64,000 nt of DNA from Gallaecimonas pentaromativorans (GTDB lineage Bacteria; Pseudomonadota; Gammaproteobacteria; Enterobacterales; Gallaecimonadaceae), in NCBI RefSeq assembly GCF_003751625.1, contig NZ_RJUL01000005.1, forward strand, positions 186,001-250,000, in the 5' to 3' direction. The notes under the pieces were generated by a model. That model saw only the letters and a program-made list of their open reading frames with translations. It searched no databases and had not been told where the DNA came from. The position numbers were made by a program, and so were the translations under genes. This document shows positions 43,981 to 53,679 of this stretch, in pieces. Every line of letters starts with the position of its first letter. Position 1 is the first letter of the stretch.

Positions 43981-45279
43981 TCAGTGCTTGACCAGCAGCC
44001 GCCTGGCGCCGGGCGCCAGCACTGTGGCAAGGGTAATGGCGGCCAGCACCAGCACGTAACCGGAGTGGCTGACCACCGCCAGGGGCGAGAGGGTAAAGCT
44101 TGAGCCCAGCAGCAAGGCTTGGGCGCCCCAGGGCACCAGGCCCTGGTTTACGCAGGCAAAGATGTCTAAAAGACTTGCGCTTCGCACCGGGCTGATGGCG
44201 TTTTGCTGGGCGATGTCCTTGGCCAGTTGGCCGTTGACGATAATGGACACGGTGTTGTTGGCGGTGCAGAAGTTGGTGGTAAACACCAGGCCGGCAATGG
44301 CCAGCTCACCGTTTTTACCGGTGCTGCCGTGGCCCAGTTTGGCCGCTAGCCAGGCAAGGCCCCCTTGCTTTTCCATCAGGTAGGCAAGGCCTCCCATCAG
44401 CAGGGACAGCATGAAAATTTCCTGCATGCCGGTAAAGCCGGCGTAAATGTCTTTAACGTATTTGGCCAGACTATAGTCGCCGCTCAGGCCCACCAAACCG
44501 GCCAGTACGATACCCAAAATGAGCACCACAAAGACGTTAAGCCCGGCCACCGCCAGCACCAAAATGGTGACATAAGGCAGTATCGGCAGCAGTTGGAAGT
44601 CTTTGGCGTCAATCACATGGCTGCCGCTGCTGGCAAAACCCAACCACAGCAAGGTCAGGATGGCGGCGGGCAGGGCCAGGCGGAAGTTGGCGCGAAACTT
44701 GTCTTTCATGTCGCAGCCCTGGGTGCGGGTGGCGGCGATGGTGGTATCGGAGATGATGGAGAGGTTGTCGCCAAACATGGCGCCACTGAGCAGTGCCCCG
44801 GCGGTCAACGCCAGCGGCAAATCCCCTTGCTGGGCCAGGCCCAGGGCCACCGGCGCCAGGGCGGCGATGGTGCCCATGGAAGTGCCCATGGCGGTGGCAA
44901 TAAAAGCGGCAATCACAAAAAGCCCCGGCAGCAGCAAGGAGGCCGGCACCAGGCTCAGGCCCAGGGCCACGGTGGCATCAACTCCGCCGGTGGCCTTGGC
45001 CACGGCGCCAAAAGCACCGGACAACAAATAGATGATGCACATGGCCATGATGTTGGAATGGCCACAGCCTGCCAGGAACTGCTCGACGGTTTTGTTGATG
45101 CTGTCGCGGGAGATAAGCACCGCCACAATCAGCGCCGGCAGTACCGCCACCGGCGCTGGCAGCTGGTAAAAGGCGTAGCTAACACCGGTCAGGCTCAGGT
45201 AAGTACCCACACCCAAGAACAGCGCCAGAAAGACCAGCAGCGGCAACAGGGGCAGGGGAGAGGCGTGGGGCTTGGACAT
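43981..45279 (-). CDS. NhaC-family transporter, probable methionine transporter (MetT-like)
   Basis: 432 residues from ATG 45279 behind GAGG. About eleven membrane helices with NhaC-family blocks AMGTSMGTIAALAPVAL, SGAMFGDNLSIISDTTIAAT and FCTANNTVSIIVNGQLAKDI. NhaC members are annotated as Na+/H+ antiporters, but a branch (MetT) was proposed by comparative genomics as methionine transporters. MetJ-type boxes overlapping the promoter -35 (45354-45385) favour that reading here. Transport of methionine is inference. Confidence 0.75.
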   Translation of the reverse strand: MSKPHASPLPLLPLLVFLALFLGVGTYLSLTGVSYAFYQLPAPVAVLPALIVAVLISRDSINKTVEQFLAGCGHSNIMAMCIIYLLSGAFGAVAKATGGVDATVALGLSLVPASLLLPGLFVIAAFIATAMGTSMGTIAALAPVALGLAQQGDLPLALTAGALLSGAMFGDNLSIISDTTIAATRTQGCDMKDKFRANFRLALPAAILTLLWLGFASSGSHVIDAKDFQLLPILPYVTILVLAVAGLNVFVVLILGIVLAGLVGLSGDYSLAKYVKDIYAGFTGMQEIFMLSLLMGGLAYLMEKQGGLAWLAAKLGHGSTGKNGELAIAGLVFTTNFCTANNTVSIIVNGQLAKDIAQQNAISPVRSASLLDIFACVNQGLVPWGAQALLLGSSFTLSPLAVVSHSGYVLVLAAITLATVLAPGARRLLVKH

Positions 45280-45335
45280 CAAATTCCTCAAGGGTACCGA
45301 TTAAAAAAGGAGCCCACCGGGCGTAAAGGCGCGCA

Positions 45336-45364
45336 AATTTACGTCAGCAGGCTATCAGTGTCAA
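45336..45364 (-). promoter_or_regulatory. Sigma70 promoter of the NhaC-family gene
   Basis: Minus strand TTGACA (45364-45359), 17 bases, TAAATT (45341-45336). The -35 is consensus and lies inside the MetJ-like array. Confidence 0.65.
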
Positions 45365-45385
45365 CGTCTGGACGTCCAGATGGAA
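45354..45385. promoter_or_regulatory. MetJ-like box array
   Basis: Four consecutive 8-mers in register with the MetJ consensus AGACGTCT: ATCAGTGT (4/8), CAACGTCT (6/8), GGACGTCC (6/8), AGATGGAA (4/8). The centre forms the 14-bp palindrome TCTGGACGTCCAGA (45367-45380). The array covers the -35 of the NhaC-family promoter, as expected for repression. A TetR-type operator is the alternative. Confidence 0.6.
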
Positions 45386-45456
45386 ATCCCTGTTGCCACC
45401 GGGTTACACCTCTTATCGCGGCCCGCCATCGGCATATCTGATCCCGTAACAAGGTA

Positions 45457-45489
45457 TTCACTATTGGTGCGACTATTACCAATAGTGAA
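45457..45489. promoter_or_regulatory. 33-bp operator-like inverted repeat upstream of the RND pump
   Basis: TTCACTATTGGT, nine bases (GCGACTATT), ACCAATAGTGAA: perfect 12-bp arms, ending 22 bp before the adaptor gene start. Arm and spacer lengths suit a dimeric TetR/MarR-type repressor. No regulator gene is adjacent. Confidence 0.7.
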
Positions 45490-45511
45490 AAAAGAACGGA
45501 AGTACACCGAC

Positions 45512-46579
45512 ATGAAAAAAGCAGCGGTAATGGGGGCCGTGATCCTGGCAGGAGCCGCAGCGGGGCTCTGGTGGCATCAGGACCAGGCGCCAGCAAGCAG
45601 TGCCACTCCCAAAGCAACGGTGGTACGGGTGGTAACCAGCCCGGTCAAGCTGCAACTGCTGTCTGATGAAATCGAGGCCCTGGGCACCACCAAGGCCTTT
45701 GAGTCCATCACTGTGACCGCCACCGTCAGCGACAAGATTGAAAAGGTGCACTTTCGTGACAACCAGCAGGTCAAAGCCGGGCAACTGCTGGTGACCCTGA
45801 CCCATCAGGAAGAACAGGCCGCCCTGGATGCGGCCAACGAAGATTTAAAAGAACAAAATCGCGAATACCGCCGCATTACCGATTTGGTGCGCACCAAAAC
45901 CATTGCCGCCTCCGAGCTTGACCGTCTGCAAAGCGCCGTGGAAATAGCCAAGGCCAAGGTGGCCCAGGCCCAGGCCCAACTGGACGACCGCTTTGTGCGC
46001 GCCCCCTTTGACGGGGTGCTGGGTTTTCGGGAAGTCAGTACCGGCGCCCTGATCAGCCCCGGCACCGCCATCACCACCCTCGATGATGTCAGCCCCATCA
46101 AGCTCGACTTCACGGTGCCGGAGCGGTTTTTGCCCATCTTAAAACCCGGCAAGGACATTTACGCCACCGCCGAAGCGGTGCCCTCCGAGCGCTTCCAGGG
46201 CAAGGTGTCCAGCGTTGATACCCGTATCGACCCAGTGTCGCGCAGCGCCACAGTCCGGGCGGAGCTCGACAACAAAGACGGCCTGCTGCGCCCCGGCATG
46301 TTGCTGCGTATCCGCCTGGTCAAAGAGGCCCGTGAGGCGCTGGCGGTGCCGGCCGCCGCGATTTTTCAAATCAAATCCCAGCACTATGTGTTTGTGGTGG
46401 ATGAAGACAACATCGTTGAGCAGCGCCCGGTGGTCATTGGCCTGCGCCAGCCCGGTATTGTCGAGGTCACCCAGGGCCTTAAGGAAAAAGAGCAGGTGAT
46501 CATCCGCGGCCTTCTGAAGGTGCGAGAAGGAGCCAAGGTGGAAGTGCGTAAGGAAGACTTCCCGGAGGCCAAGGCATGA
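45512..46579 (+). CDS. RND efflux periplasmic adaptor (membrane fusion protein)
   Basis: 355 residues from ATG 45512. N-terminal membrane anchor (AAVMGAVILAGAAAGLWW), barrel-sandwich lipoyl halves (DKIEKVHFRDNQQVKAGQLL and FVRAPFDGVLGFREVSTGAL), an alpha hairpin between them, and beta-barrel segments (IKLDFTVPERFLPIL). It couples the inner-membrane pump to an outer-membrane channel; no channel gene follows, so a TolC-like protein encoded elsewhere is likely used. ATGA overlap with the pump gene. Confidence 0.94.
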   Translation: MKKAAVMGAVILAGAAAGLWWHQDQAPASSATPKATVVRVVTSPVKLQLLSDEIEALGTTKAFESITVTATVSDKIEKVHFRDNQQVKAGQLLVTLTHQEEQAALDAANEDLKEQNREYRRITDLVRTKTIAASELDRLQSAVEIAKAKVAQAQAQLDDRFVRAPFDGVLGFREVSTGALISPGTAITTLDDVSPIKLDFTVPERFLPILKPGKDIYATAEAVPSERFQGKVSSVDTRIDPVSRSATVRAELDNKDGLLRPGMLLRIRLVKEAREALAVPAAAIFQIKSQHYVFVVDEDNIVEQRPVVIGLRQPGIVEVTQGLKEKEQVIIRGLLKVREGAKVEVRKEDFPEAKA

Positions 46580-49500
46580 TGCTCACCGATATGTCGGTGC
46601 GCCGCCCGGTGGTGGCGTCGGTGCTGTCGCTGCTATTGGTTATCTTCGGCATCGTCGCCTTTGGCAAATTGCCGCTACGGGAATACCCCAGCATCGACCC
46701 GCCGCTGGTGAACATTCAAACCAGCTACCGGGGCGCCTCGGCGGCGGTGGTGGAGTCGCGCATCACCCAAATTCTTGAAGACAGGGTCTCGGGTATCGAG
46801 GGCATTCGCAACATCACCTCTTCAAGCCAGGACGGCAGCTCCAACATCACCATCGAGTTCGACATCAGCCGCGACATCGATGCCGCCACCAACGACGTGC
46901 GCGACAAGATCTCCGGCGCCCTTAACAACCTGCCCGAAGAAGCCGATCCGCCGGAGGTGTCCAAGGCCGGCTCCGACGACGAAACCGTGATGTGGCTGAA
47001 CCTCTCGTCAGACCGGATGACGGTGCGTGAGCTCTCCGACTACGCCGACCGCTACCTGGTGGACAAATTCTCGGTACTTAACGGCGTGGCGCGGGTGCGC
47101 ATCGGCGGCGAGCAGCGCACCGCCATGCGTATTTGGCTCGACCGCCAAGCCCTGGCCGCCCGTAACCTCACCGTGACCGACGTGGAAAGCGCCCTTCGCA
47201 GCCAGAACGTGGAGTTACCGGCGGGGGATCTGGAAGCCCAGGACCGCCAGTTCACGGTGCGCCTGCAGCGCCAATACGAGAAACAGGAAGACTTTGCCAA
47301 CCTGGTGATAGGGCGGGGCTCTGATGGCTACCTGGTCAAACTCTCAGACGTGGCCCGGGTTGAAGAAAGCACCGACGAAACCCGCAAGCTGTTTCGCGGC
47401 AACGGTGAGAACATGGTGGGCCTGGGGATAGGTAAAACCTCCACCGCCAACACCCTGGAAGTGGCCCGCGACGCCCACAAACTGGTGGCTAGCCTCAACA
47501 AAACCCTGCCGGTGGGGATGCAGCTTGCCATCAGCTACGACTCCTCGGTCTTTATCGAGCGCTCGGTGCAAGAGGTGTACGAGACCCTCTTTATCGCCAT
47601 GGTGCTGGTGGTGGTGGTGATTTACATCTTCTTAGGGTCGGTGCGGGCCATGCTGATTCCGGCCCTGGCGCTGCCGGTGTCCCTGATGGGAGCGGTGATC
47701 ATCCTCTACGCCCTTGGCTACACCATCAACCTGCTGACCTTACTGGCGCTGATTTTAGCCATCGGCATGGTGGTGGACGATGCCATCGTCATGCTGGAGA
47801 ACATTCACCGGCGCATTGAAGAGGGCGAGTCGCCCCTGGTGGCGGCGTTTCTGGGTTCGCGCCAGGTGTCTTTTGCGGTCATTGCCACCACGGCGGTGCT
47901 GGTGTCGGTGTTCTTGCCCATCACCTTTTTGGAAGGGGACCTTGGCAAACTCTTTACCGAATTTGCCGTGGCCATGGCTTCGGCGGTGGTGTTCTCGGCC
48001 ATTGTGGCGCTGACCCTGTCACCGATGATGTGCTCCAAGCTGCTGACCCGCCACGACGGCCACTCCGGGCTTTCGGGTTTTATGGAGCGGCGCCTTGATA
48101 GCCTTGGCCGTGGTTACCGGCGCGCCCTTGAGCACCTTATTCGCCGCCCTGTTTGGGTATTGTGCTTTGTTATTGCCAGCATGGGGGCGGTGGCCTGGTT
48201 TGTTGAGCATGTGCCCAGCGAATTTACCCCCAGCGAAGACCGTGGCTCGCTGTTTGTGCTGATCAACGGCCCCGAAGGCGCCTCCTACTCCTACATGGAA
48301 AAGTACATGGACGAGATAGAGCGCCGCCTGCTGCCCATGGCTGGCCCCGATGGCGACGTTAACCGCATGATAAGCCGTGCCCCTCGTGGCTGGGGCGGGG
48401 TGCGGGCCTACAACACCGGGCAGATCGTGGTGTCGCTGAAAGATTGGTCCGAGCGCCGGCCCATCAGTGAAGTGACCGCCGATATTCGTGCTCGCATCAG
48501 CGACATCTCCGGGGTGCGGGCCTTTACCATAGTGCGCAGCGCCTTTGGCCGCGGCACCGCCAAACCGGTGCAGTTTGTTATTGGCGGCCCCGATTACGAC
48601 AGCCTGCGGGCCTGGCGCGACATCATCGAAGAAGAAGCGGCCAAGAACCCCGGGCTGGTGGGCATAGACGACGACTACAAAGAAACCAAGCCCCAGCTCA
48701 AGATAACGGTCGATACCAGCCGCGCCGCCGATCTTGGCATCACTATGAGCACCATTGGCGGCACCTTGGAAACCATGCTCGGCTCCAAGGTGGTTACCAC
48801 CTTTGTGCGCGGCGGCGAGGAATACGACGTGATTTTGGAAGGGGAGCGCGACAAGCAGCGCTCGCCCCAGGCCATTGGCGGCATCTATGTGCGCTCGGAT
48901 AAGAGCGGCGAGCTGGTGCCGCTCTCCTCGGTGGTAAAGATCGAGGAAATTGCCGACGCCTCGGCCCTTAACCGTTACAACCGGATGCGGGCCATCACCA
49001 TCGAAGCCAACCTGGCCGACGGCTACAGCTTGGGGCAGGCCCTGGATTTTATGGATGACCTTGCCGCCCGCGTGCTGCCGGCCGAGGCCTCCATCAGCTA
49101 CAAGGGGCCGTCGCTGGATTACAAAAACTCCGGCAGCTCGGTGTACTTCATCTTCGCCCTGGCCCTGGGGGTGGTGTTCTTGGTGCTGGCGGCTCAGTTT
49201 GAGAGCTACGTGCACCCGGTAGTGATCATGCTGGCGGTACCCCTTGCCATGCTGGGCGCTCTGGTGGGGCTTTATCTCACCGGGCAAACTATCAACATTT
49301 ACAGCCAGATAGGCATCATCATGCTGATTGGCCTGGCGGCGAAAAACGGCATCTTGATTGTCGAGTTTGCCAACCAGCTGCGCGACGAGGGCCAGAGCTT
49401 TGACGAGGCGCTCTTAAACGCCTGTGCCCAGCGGCTGCGCCCCATCTTGATGACCGGCATCACCACCGCCGCCGGCGCAGTGCCCTTGGTGCTGGCCAGC

Positions 49501-49716
49501 GGCGCCGGCGCCGAGACCCGCTACGTGATTGGGGTAGTGGTGCTGTTTGGCATCATTATCTCCACCTTCTTTACCTTGCTGGTAACCCCGGTGATGTATG
49601 CCTGGATGGCGCGGCGCACTCGCTCCCCTGAGCATGTGGCCCGTCAGCTTAATGAAGCGCTGAAACAGGAAGGAAAAGCGGTTAGAGTGTTGCCCTCGTT
49701 GGAGGAAGACCTATGA
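46576..49716 (+). CDS. RND multidrug efflux pump, inner-membrane transporter (HAE1 family)
   Basis: 1046 residues, full length. Twelve helices with two large periplasmic loops. Proton-relay aspartates are in [14 protein letters not shown] (about residues 401-402, helix 4); other blocks are [37 protein letters not shown] and, in the second half, [20 protein letters not shown]. Substrate range cannot be read from sequence. Begins in the adaptor stop and ends overlapping the dapB start (ATGA), so dapB is coupled to it. Confidence 0.95.
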   Translation: MMLTDMSVRRPVVASVLSLLLVIFGIVAFGKLPLREYPSIDPPLVNIQTSYRGASAAVVESRITQILEDRVSGIEGIRNITSSSQDGSSNITIEFDISRDIDAATNDVRDKISGALNNLPEEADPPEVSKAGSDDETVMWLNLSSDRMTVRELSDYADRYLVDKFSVLNGVARVRIGGEQRTAMRIWLDRQALAARNLTVTDVESALRSQNVELPAGDLEAQDRQFTVRLQRQYEKQEDFANLVIGRGSDGYLVKLSDVARVEESTDETRKLFRGNGENMVGLGIGKTSTANTLEVARDAHKLVASLNKTLPVGMQLAISYDSSVFIERSVQEVYETLFIAMVLVVVVIYIFLGSVRAMLIPALALPVSLMGAVIILYALGYTINLLTLLALILAIGMVVDDAIVMLENIHRRIEEGESPLVAAFLGSRQVSFAVIATTAVLVSVFLPITFLEGDLGKLFTEFAVAMASAVVFSAIVALTLSPMMCSKLLTRHDGHSGLSGFMERRLDSLGRGYRRALEHLIRRPVWVLCFVIASMGAVAWFVEHVPSEFTPSEDRGSLFVLINGPEGASYSYMEKYMDEIERRLLPMAGPDGDVNRMISRAPRGWGGVRAYNTGQIVVSLKDWSERRPISEVTADIRARISDISGVRAFTIVRSAFGRGTAKPVQFVIGGPDYDSLRAWRDIIEEEAAKNPGLVGIDDDYKETKPQLKITVDTSRAADLGITMSTIGGTLETMLGSKVVTTFVRGGEEYDVILEGERDKQRSPQAIGGIYVRSDKSGELVPLSSVVKIEEIADASALNRYNRMRAITIEANLADGYSLGQALDFMDDLAARVLPAEASISYKGPSLDYKNSGSSVYFIFALALGVVFLVLAAQFESYVHPVVIMLAVPLAMLGALVGLYLTGQTINIYSQIGIIMLIGLAAKNGILIVEFANQLRDEGQSFDEALLNACAQRLRPILMTGITTAAGAVPLVLASGAGAETRYVIGVVVLFGIIISTFFTLLVTPVMYAWMARRTRSPEHVARQLNEALKQEGKAVRVLPSLEEDL

Positions 49717-50510
49717 CCATGACACGCATTGCCATTCTGGGCGCCAACGGCCGTATGGGCCGCGCCCTTATTCGCGCCCTGGCCGCCGACCCCAAAGCCG
49801 AGCTGGCCAGCGCCCAGGTGCGCCCCGGCAACAGCCTTATCGGGGTAGACGCCGGTAGCCTCGCCGGTATCGACGCCCTGGGGGTAAACCTGGGCACCGA
49901 CATCCGCGGTGACGTGGTTATCGATTTCACTTCCCCACAAAACACTGCCCTGATGGCCGCTGATTGTGCCAAACATGGCCGGGCGCTGATCGTCGGCACC
50001 ACCGGCCTTGATGGGGCGCAAAAAGCGGCGCTGACCGATGCCGCTAACAAGGTGCCGGTGGTGTTTGCCCCCAACATGAGCGTGGGGGTGAACCTGCTGC
50101 TGGGGCTGGTGGAGCTTGCCAGCAAGGTGCTGGGGGACACGGTGGATATCGAGGTACTGGAAGCCCATCACCGCCACAAGAAAGACGCCCCCTCCGGTAC
50201 CGCCCTGGCCCTTGGGGAAGCGGCGGCCAAGGCCCTGGGCCGTGACCTTAAAGATTGCGCCGTCTATGGCCGTGAAGGCATCACCGGCGAGCGCGACCGC
50301 CAGACCATCGGTTTTGCCACGGTGCGGGCCGGCGACATTATCGGCGAACACACCGTGCTTTTTGCCGGTGACGGCGAGCGTATCGAGCTGACCCACAAGG
50401 CCCACAACCGCGACACCTTTGCCACCGGCGCCCTGCGCGCCGCCCATTGGGTGGTCGGCAAAGGCCCCGGCCTTTACGACATGAAAGACGTGCTGGGCCT
50501 CAACGGCTAA
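49713..50510 (+). CDS. dapB: 4-hydroxy-tetrahydrodipicolinate reductase
   Basis: Lysine/diaminopimelate synthesis enzyme, NAD(P)H-dependent. 265 residues; nucleotide motif [11 protein letters not shown] near the start, substrate motif [16 protein letters not shown], and the C-terminal [23 protein letters not shown] 49713 overlaps the pump stop; ATG 49719 is the alternative and lies ten bases from GGAGGAAG. In many gammaproteobacteria dapB lies between dnaJ and carA; here it is separated from both. Essential gene coupled to an efflux pump is odd. Confidence 0.97.
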   Translation: MTMTRIAILGANGRMGRALIRALAADPKAELASAQVRPGNSLIGVDAGSLAGIDALGVNLGTDIRGDVVIDFTSPQNTALMAADCAKHGRALIVGTTGLDGAQKAALTDAANKVPVVFAPNMSVGVNLLLGLVELASKVLGDTVDIEVLEAHHRHKKDAPSGTALALGEAAAKALGRDLKDCAVYGREGITGERDRQTIGFATVRAGDIIGEHTVLFAGDGERIELTHKAHNRDTFATGALRAAHWVVGKGPGLYDMKDVLGLNG

Positions 50511-50525
50511 GCCGCTTTTGTTAAC

Positions 50526-50557
50526 AAAAACCGCAGCCTTGGCTGCGGTTTTTTTAT
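50526..50557 (+). terminator. Intrinsic terminator after dapB
   Basis: AAAAA, CCGCAGCC, TT, GGCTGCGG, TTTTTTT. Confidence 0.94.
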
Positions 50558-50648
50558 GGGCGCGCCTTGACGCAAGCGGCAATCGCCGAGGGTGACCCAG
50601 GTCAGGTTTTTTCGAACAACAGGTTAAAAGAATATGACCAATTGCTTC

Positions 50649-50662
50649 TGAATACGTATGCA
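50649..50662. promoter_or_regulatory. LacI-type operator candidate upstream of the TonB receptor
   Basis: TGAATACGTATGCA, near-palindromic about a central CG step, as LacI-family sites are. Differs from the site at 55198-55211 by one base. Position about 140 bp before the receptor start. Probably bound by a maltodextrin regulator (MalR-like) encoded elsewhere. The rest of the 285-bp gap (50511-50795) holds the dapB terminator and no gene. Confidence 0.65.
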
Positions 50663-50795
50663 TAGCGTTGTCGGGGGTTCTGGCTATTGCGTAGCATTCA
50701 GGTCGGGTAGCGGCTGCCTGTTGACGTAAAGGTAAATCCAATAAATCAGCCGCCTGATGAGTCGAACAATAGCCCGATTGGGTCTGGGGGAAACG

Positions 50796-53609
50796 ATGGC
50801 AACATTCAAGCCAAATGTACTGGCACTGGCGCTGGCCGCAGCAGGTATGACCGTAACCGTGCTGCCTGCCAAAGTCTGGGCCGCTGATGCTGATCAACAG
50901 GCACCGGCTGATAGCAAAGAGAAAAAACAAGACGCCGATAAAGACGTCGAAGTGATTGAAGTCACAGGCTTTCGCGCCAGTCTGCAACGCTCTCAGGCGA
51001 TCAAGCAGACCAACACCTCCATCGTTGAGGCCATTTCCGCCGAAGACATCGGCAAGCTGCCCGATTCCAGTATCGCCGAGTCCATCGCCCGCCTGCCTGG
51101 CGTGGCTGCCCAGCGCCTCGACGGCCGCGCCAGCGGTATCTCCATTCGCGGCCTGAGCGAAGACTTCAGTACCGTGACCTTCAACGGCCGCGAGCAGGTC
51201 TCCATCGGTGACGGCCGTGGCGTGGAAATGGATCTCTATCCTTCCGAGATCATGAACGCGGTGGTGGTCTACAAGACTCCCGACGCCAGCCTCACCAGCC
51301 AGGGCATTGCCGGCACCATCGACCTGCAGACCGTGCGGCCCCTAAAACAAGGCAAGCGCAGCTTCTCTGCCACCCTGACCGGTGAGAAAAACGATATCGG
51401 CAAACTCAACCCCGATGGCAAAGACAAAGGCTGGCGCTCCAGCCTGTCTTACATCGACCAGTTTGCCGACGACACCATCGGTGTGGCCATTGCCTACGCC
51501 CATATGGATTCTCCCAGCAACGAGCAGCGCTGGAACAGCTGGGGCTTTGGCAACGACGACGACGGCAACCTGGTGCTGGGCGGGGCCAAGCCTTATGTGC
51601 GCTCAAGCGAGCTCAAACGCGACACCGTGATGGGGGTGGTGGAGTTTGCGCCTAACGACAAATTCCACGCCACCTTAGATGCCATGCACATCAACTTCCG
51701 TGACGAGAAGCGGCTGCGCGGTATCGAGATCCCGGCTTTCTACGGCCAGGGCAGCATCGAGAACCTGCAGGTGGACGACGGCTTTGTCACCAGCGGCATC
51801 ATTCACGACCAGCGGGTCGTGGTACGTAACGACTACGACCAGCGCAAGGCCGACCTCAACTCCTTTGGCCTGAACCTTGAATACAACCTGGGCGAAAACT
51901 GGGTGCTGGGTGGCGATTTGAGCTACTCCAAGGTCGAGCGGGAAATTTTCAGCCTTGAGTCTTACTCCGGTACTGGCCGCGGCGACACCGGCGGTGTGGC
52001 TGACGACATCGGCTTTAACCTCAACGGCGGCGCCGAGGGTGCTCACTTCACCCCAGGCCTGGATTACTCCGACCCTAACCTCATCATGCTCGGCGGCCCG
52101 CTGAGCTGGGGTAACGGTATTGCCGTACCCAGCGACGGCCAGGACGGTTTTATCAACCGCCCCGAAATCGACGACGAAATCAAAGCCGTTAAATTCACCG
52201 CCCAGCGCTACACCGACAACAGCGTGATCAGCAGCGTGAAATTTGGCGTGCACTACTCCGAGCGCACCAAGAGCCGCGAGGACCACGGCACCTACCTGAC
52301 CCTCAAAGCCTACCCCGGTATGCTGGCGGTGCCTGGTGAGTACCTGCTGTCGCCCACCAGCCTTGATTTCATCGGCATGGGCAACATGCTGAGCTATGAC
52401 TCCAAACGCCTGTACGATAACGGCTACTACGACGAGTTCGATCAGGGCGCCACCGAGCCGCAACGGGCGCAAAACTCCTGGGACGTCAAAGAGAAAGTCA
52501 CCACCGGGTTCGTGATGGCCAATATCGACAGCATGGTCTTTGGCCTGCCGGTCAAAGGCAACATCGGTACCCAATACGTACACACCAACCAAAGCTCCCT
52601 GGGTAACCAGACCACCGTCGTCAACGGTGCTACCCAAATTCAGAAGGTGGACCGTGGCACCAGCTACAACGAGTTCCTGCCCAGCCTGAACCTGAGCTTT
52701 GAAGTGGCCGAACAGCAGTTCGTGCGCTTCGGTGCCGCCCGCACCCTGACCCGCTCACGCATGGACCGCATGAACTCCAGCTACGGCTACAGCTTCAACT
52801 CGGCCCTGAACGTGCCCAATGCCCCGGTGGGTAACTCCCCCTGGAGCGGCGGTGGCGGCAACCCCGAACTCAAGCCCTATATCGCCAACCAGTACGATCT
52901 GAGCTACGAGAACTACTTTGCCGGCCAGGGGTACTTCAGTGCCGCCCTGTTCTACAAAGACCTGAAAAACTGGCAGTTTGAAGTGCCCACCATCGAGGAC
53001 TTCTCCGGTGTGCCGCCGCTTACTACCGGTACCGTATACCAGTACCAGGGCGTGGTTAACACCTGGCAGAACACAGACGGCGGTTACATCAAGGGCGCCG
53101 AGTTCACCCTGTCGTTGCCGGGCGAGCTGTTTAGCGACTACCTGGAAGGTTTTGGTGCCATCCTGAGCGCCACCTACAACACCAGTGCTGTGTCCTTTAA
53201 CTACCCGTCTGCCATTAACGCCGACAACAGCGTGACTTACGCCAGCACCAACATCCAGGTGCCCGGCCTGTCTCGCCAGATCTACAACGCCACCCTGTTC
53301 TACGAGAAGAACGGCTTCCAATTCCGTACCAGCATGCGTAAGCGCAGCGACTTCAACGGTGAGGTGTCCGGCCTGTCCTTTGCCCGCACCCCGGTGAATG
53401 TCAAAGGCTCCGAGATCTGGGACGCGCAGATAAGCTACGACTTCTCTGAGTCCGGTATCGAATCCCTCAAGGGCCTGACCATCATGCTCCAGGGCCAGAA
53501 CCTGACCGACGAACCCTTTACCACCACCGAGTCCGGCGATGCCCGCCAGGTGCGTGACTATCAGGTGTACGGTCGTAACTACCTGCTCGGCGTTAACTAC
53601 AAGTTCTAA
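50796..53609 (+). CDS. TonB-dependent outer-membrane receptor, Xanthomonas/Caulobacter type, probable maltodextrin receptor
   Basis: 937 residues from ATG 50796. Signal peptide to about 29 (AKVWAADAD), TonB-box-like VEVIEVTG, plug domain (EDIGKLPDSSIAESIARLPG, ISIRGLSEDFSTVTFNGREQ) and a 22-strand barrel ending in aromatic ...NYKF. The plug wording is that of the Xanthomonas-Caulobacter TonB receptor subfamily, whose members (for example Caulobacter MalA) import oligosaccharides. The four glycosidases downstream indicate maltodextrins; substrate is inferred from context. Confidence 0.92.
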   Translation: MATFKPNVLALALAAAGMTVTVLPAKVWAADADQQAPADSKEKKQDADKDVEVIEVTGFRASLQRSQAIKQTNTSIVEAISAEDIGKLPDSSIAESIARLPGVAAQRLDGRASGISIRGLSEDFSTVTFNGREQVSIGDGRGVEMDLYPSEIMNAVVVYKTPDASLTSQGIAGTIDLQTVRPLKQGKRSFSATLTGEKNDIGKLNPDGKDKGWRSSLSYIDQFADDTIGVAIAYAHMDSPSNEQRWNSWGFGNDDDGNLVLGGAKPYVRSSELKRDTVMGVVEFAPNDKFHATLDAMHINFRDEKRLRGIEIPAFYGQGSIENLQVDDGFVTSGIIHDQRVVVRNDYDQRKADLNSFGLNLEYNLGENWVLGGDLSYSKVEREIFSLESYSGTGRGDTGGVADDIGFNLNGGAEGAHFTPGLDYSDPNLIMLGGPLSWGNGIAVPSDGQDGFINRPEIDDEIKAVKFTAQRYTDNSVISSVKFGVHYSERTKSREDHGTYLTLKAYPGMLAVPGEYLLSPTSLDFIGMGNMLSYDSKRLYDNGYYDEFDQGATEPQRAQNSWDVKEKVTTGFVMANIDSMVFGLPVKGNIGTQYVHTNQSSLGNQTTVVNGATQIQKVDRGTSYNEFLPSLNLSFEVAEQQFVRFGAARTLTRSRMDRMNSSYGYSFNSALNVPNAPVGNSPWSGGGGNPELKPYIANQYDLSYENYFAGQGYFSAALFYKDLKNWQFEVPTIEDFSGVPPLTTGTVYQYQGVVNTWQNTDGGYIKGAEFTLSLPGELFSDYLEGFGAILSATYNTSAVSFNYPSAINADNSVTYASTNIQVPGLSRQIYNATLFYEKNGFQFRTSMRKRSDFNGEVSGLSFARTPVNVKGSEIWDAQISYDFSESGIESLKGLTIMLQGQNLTDEPFTTTESGDARQVRDYQVYGRNYLLGVNYKF

Positions 53610-53632
53610 TCTCTCTGTGTGACCATGACACT

Positions 53633-53668
53633 TGCCCCGACAGCCAACGGTTGTTGGGGCATTTTTTT
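53633..53668 (+). terminator. Terminator between the receptor and halogenase genes
   Basis: TGCCCCGACAGCC, AAC, GGTTGTTGGGGCA, TTTTTTT: 13-bp stem with two G-U pairs. It should reduce transcription into the halogenase gene, which starts 12 bp later, so receptor mRNA is expected to exceed downstream mRNA. Confidence 0.9.
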
Positions 53669-53679
53669 AAGGGGCGGTG

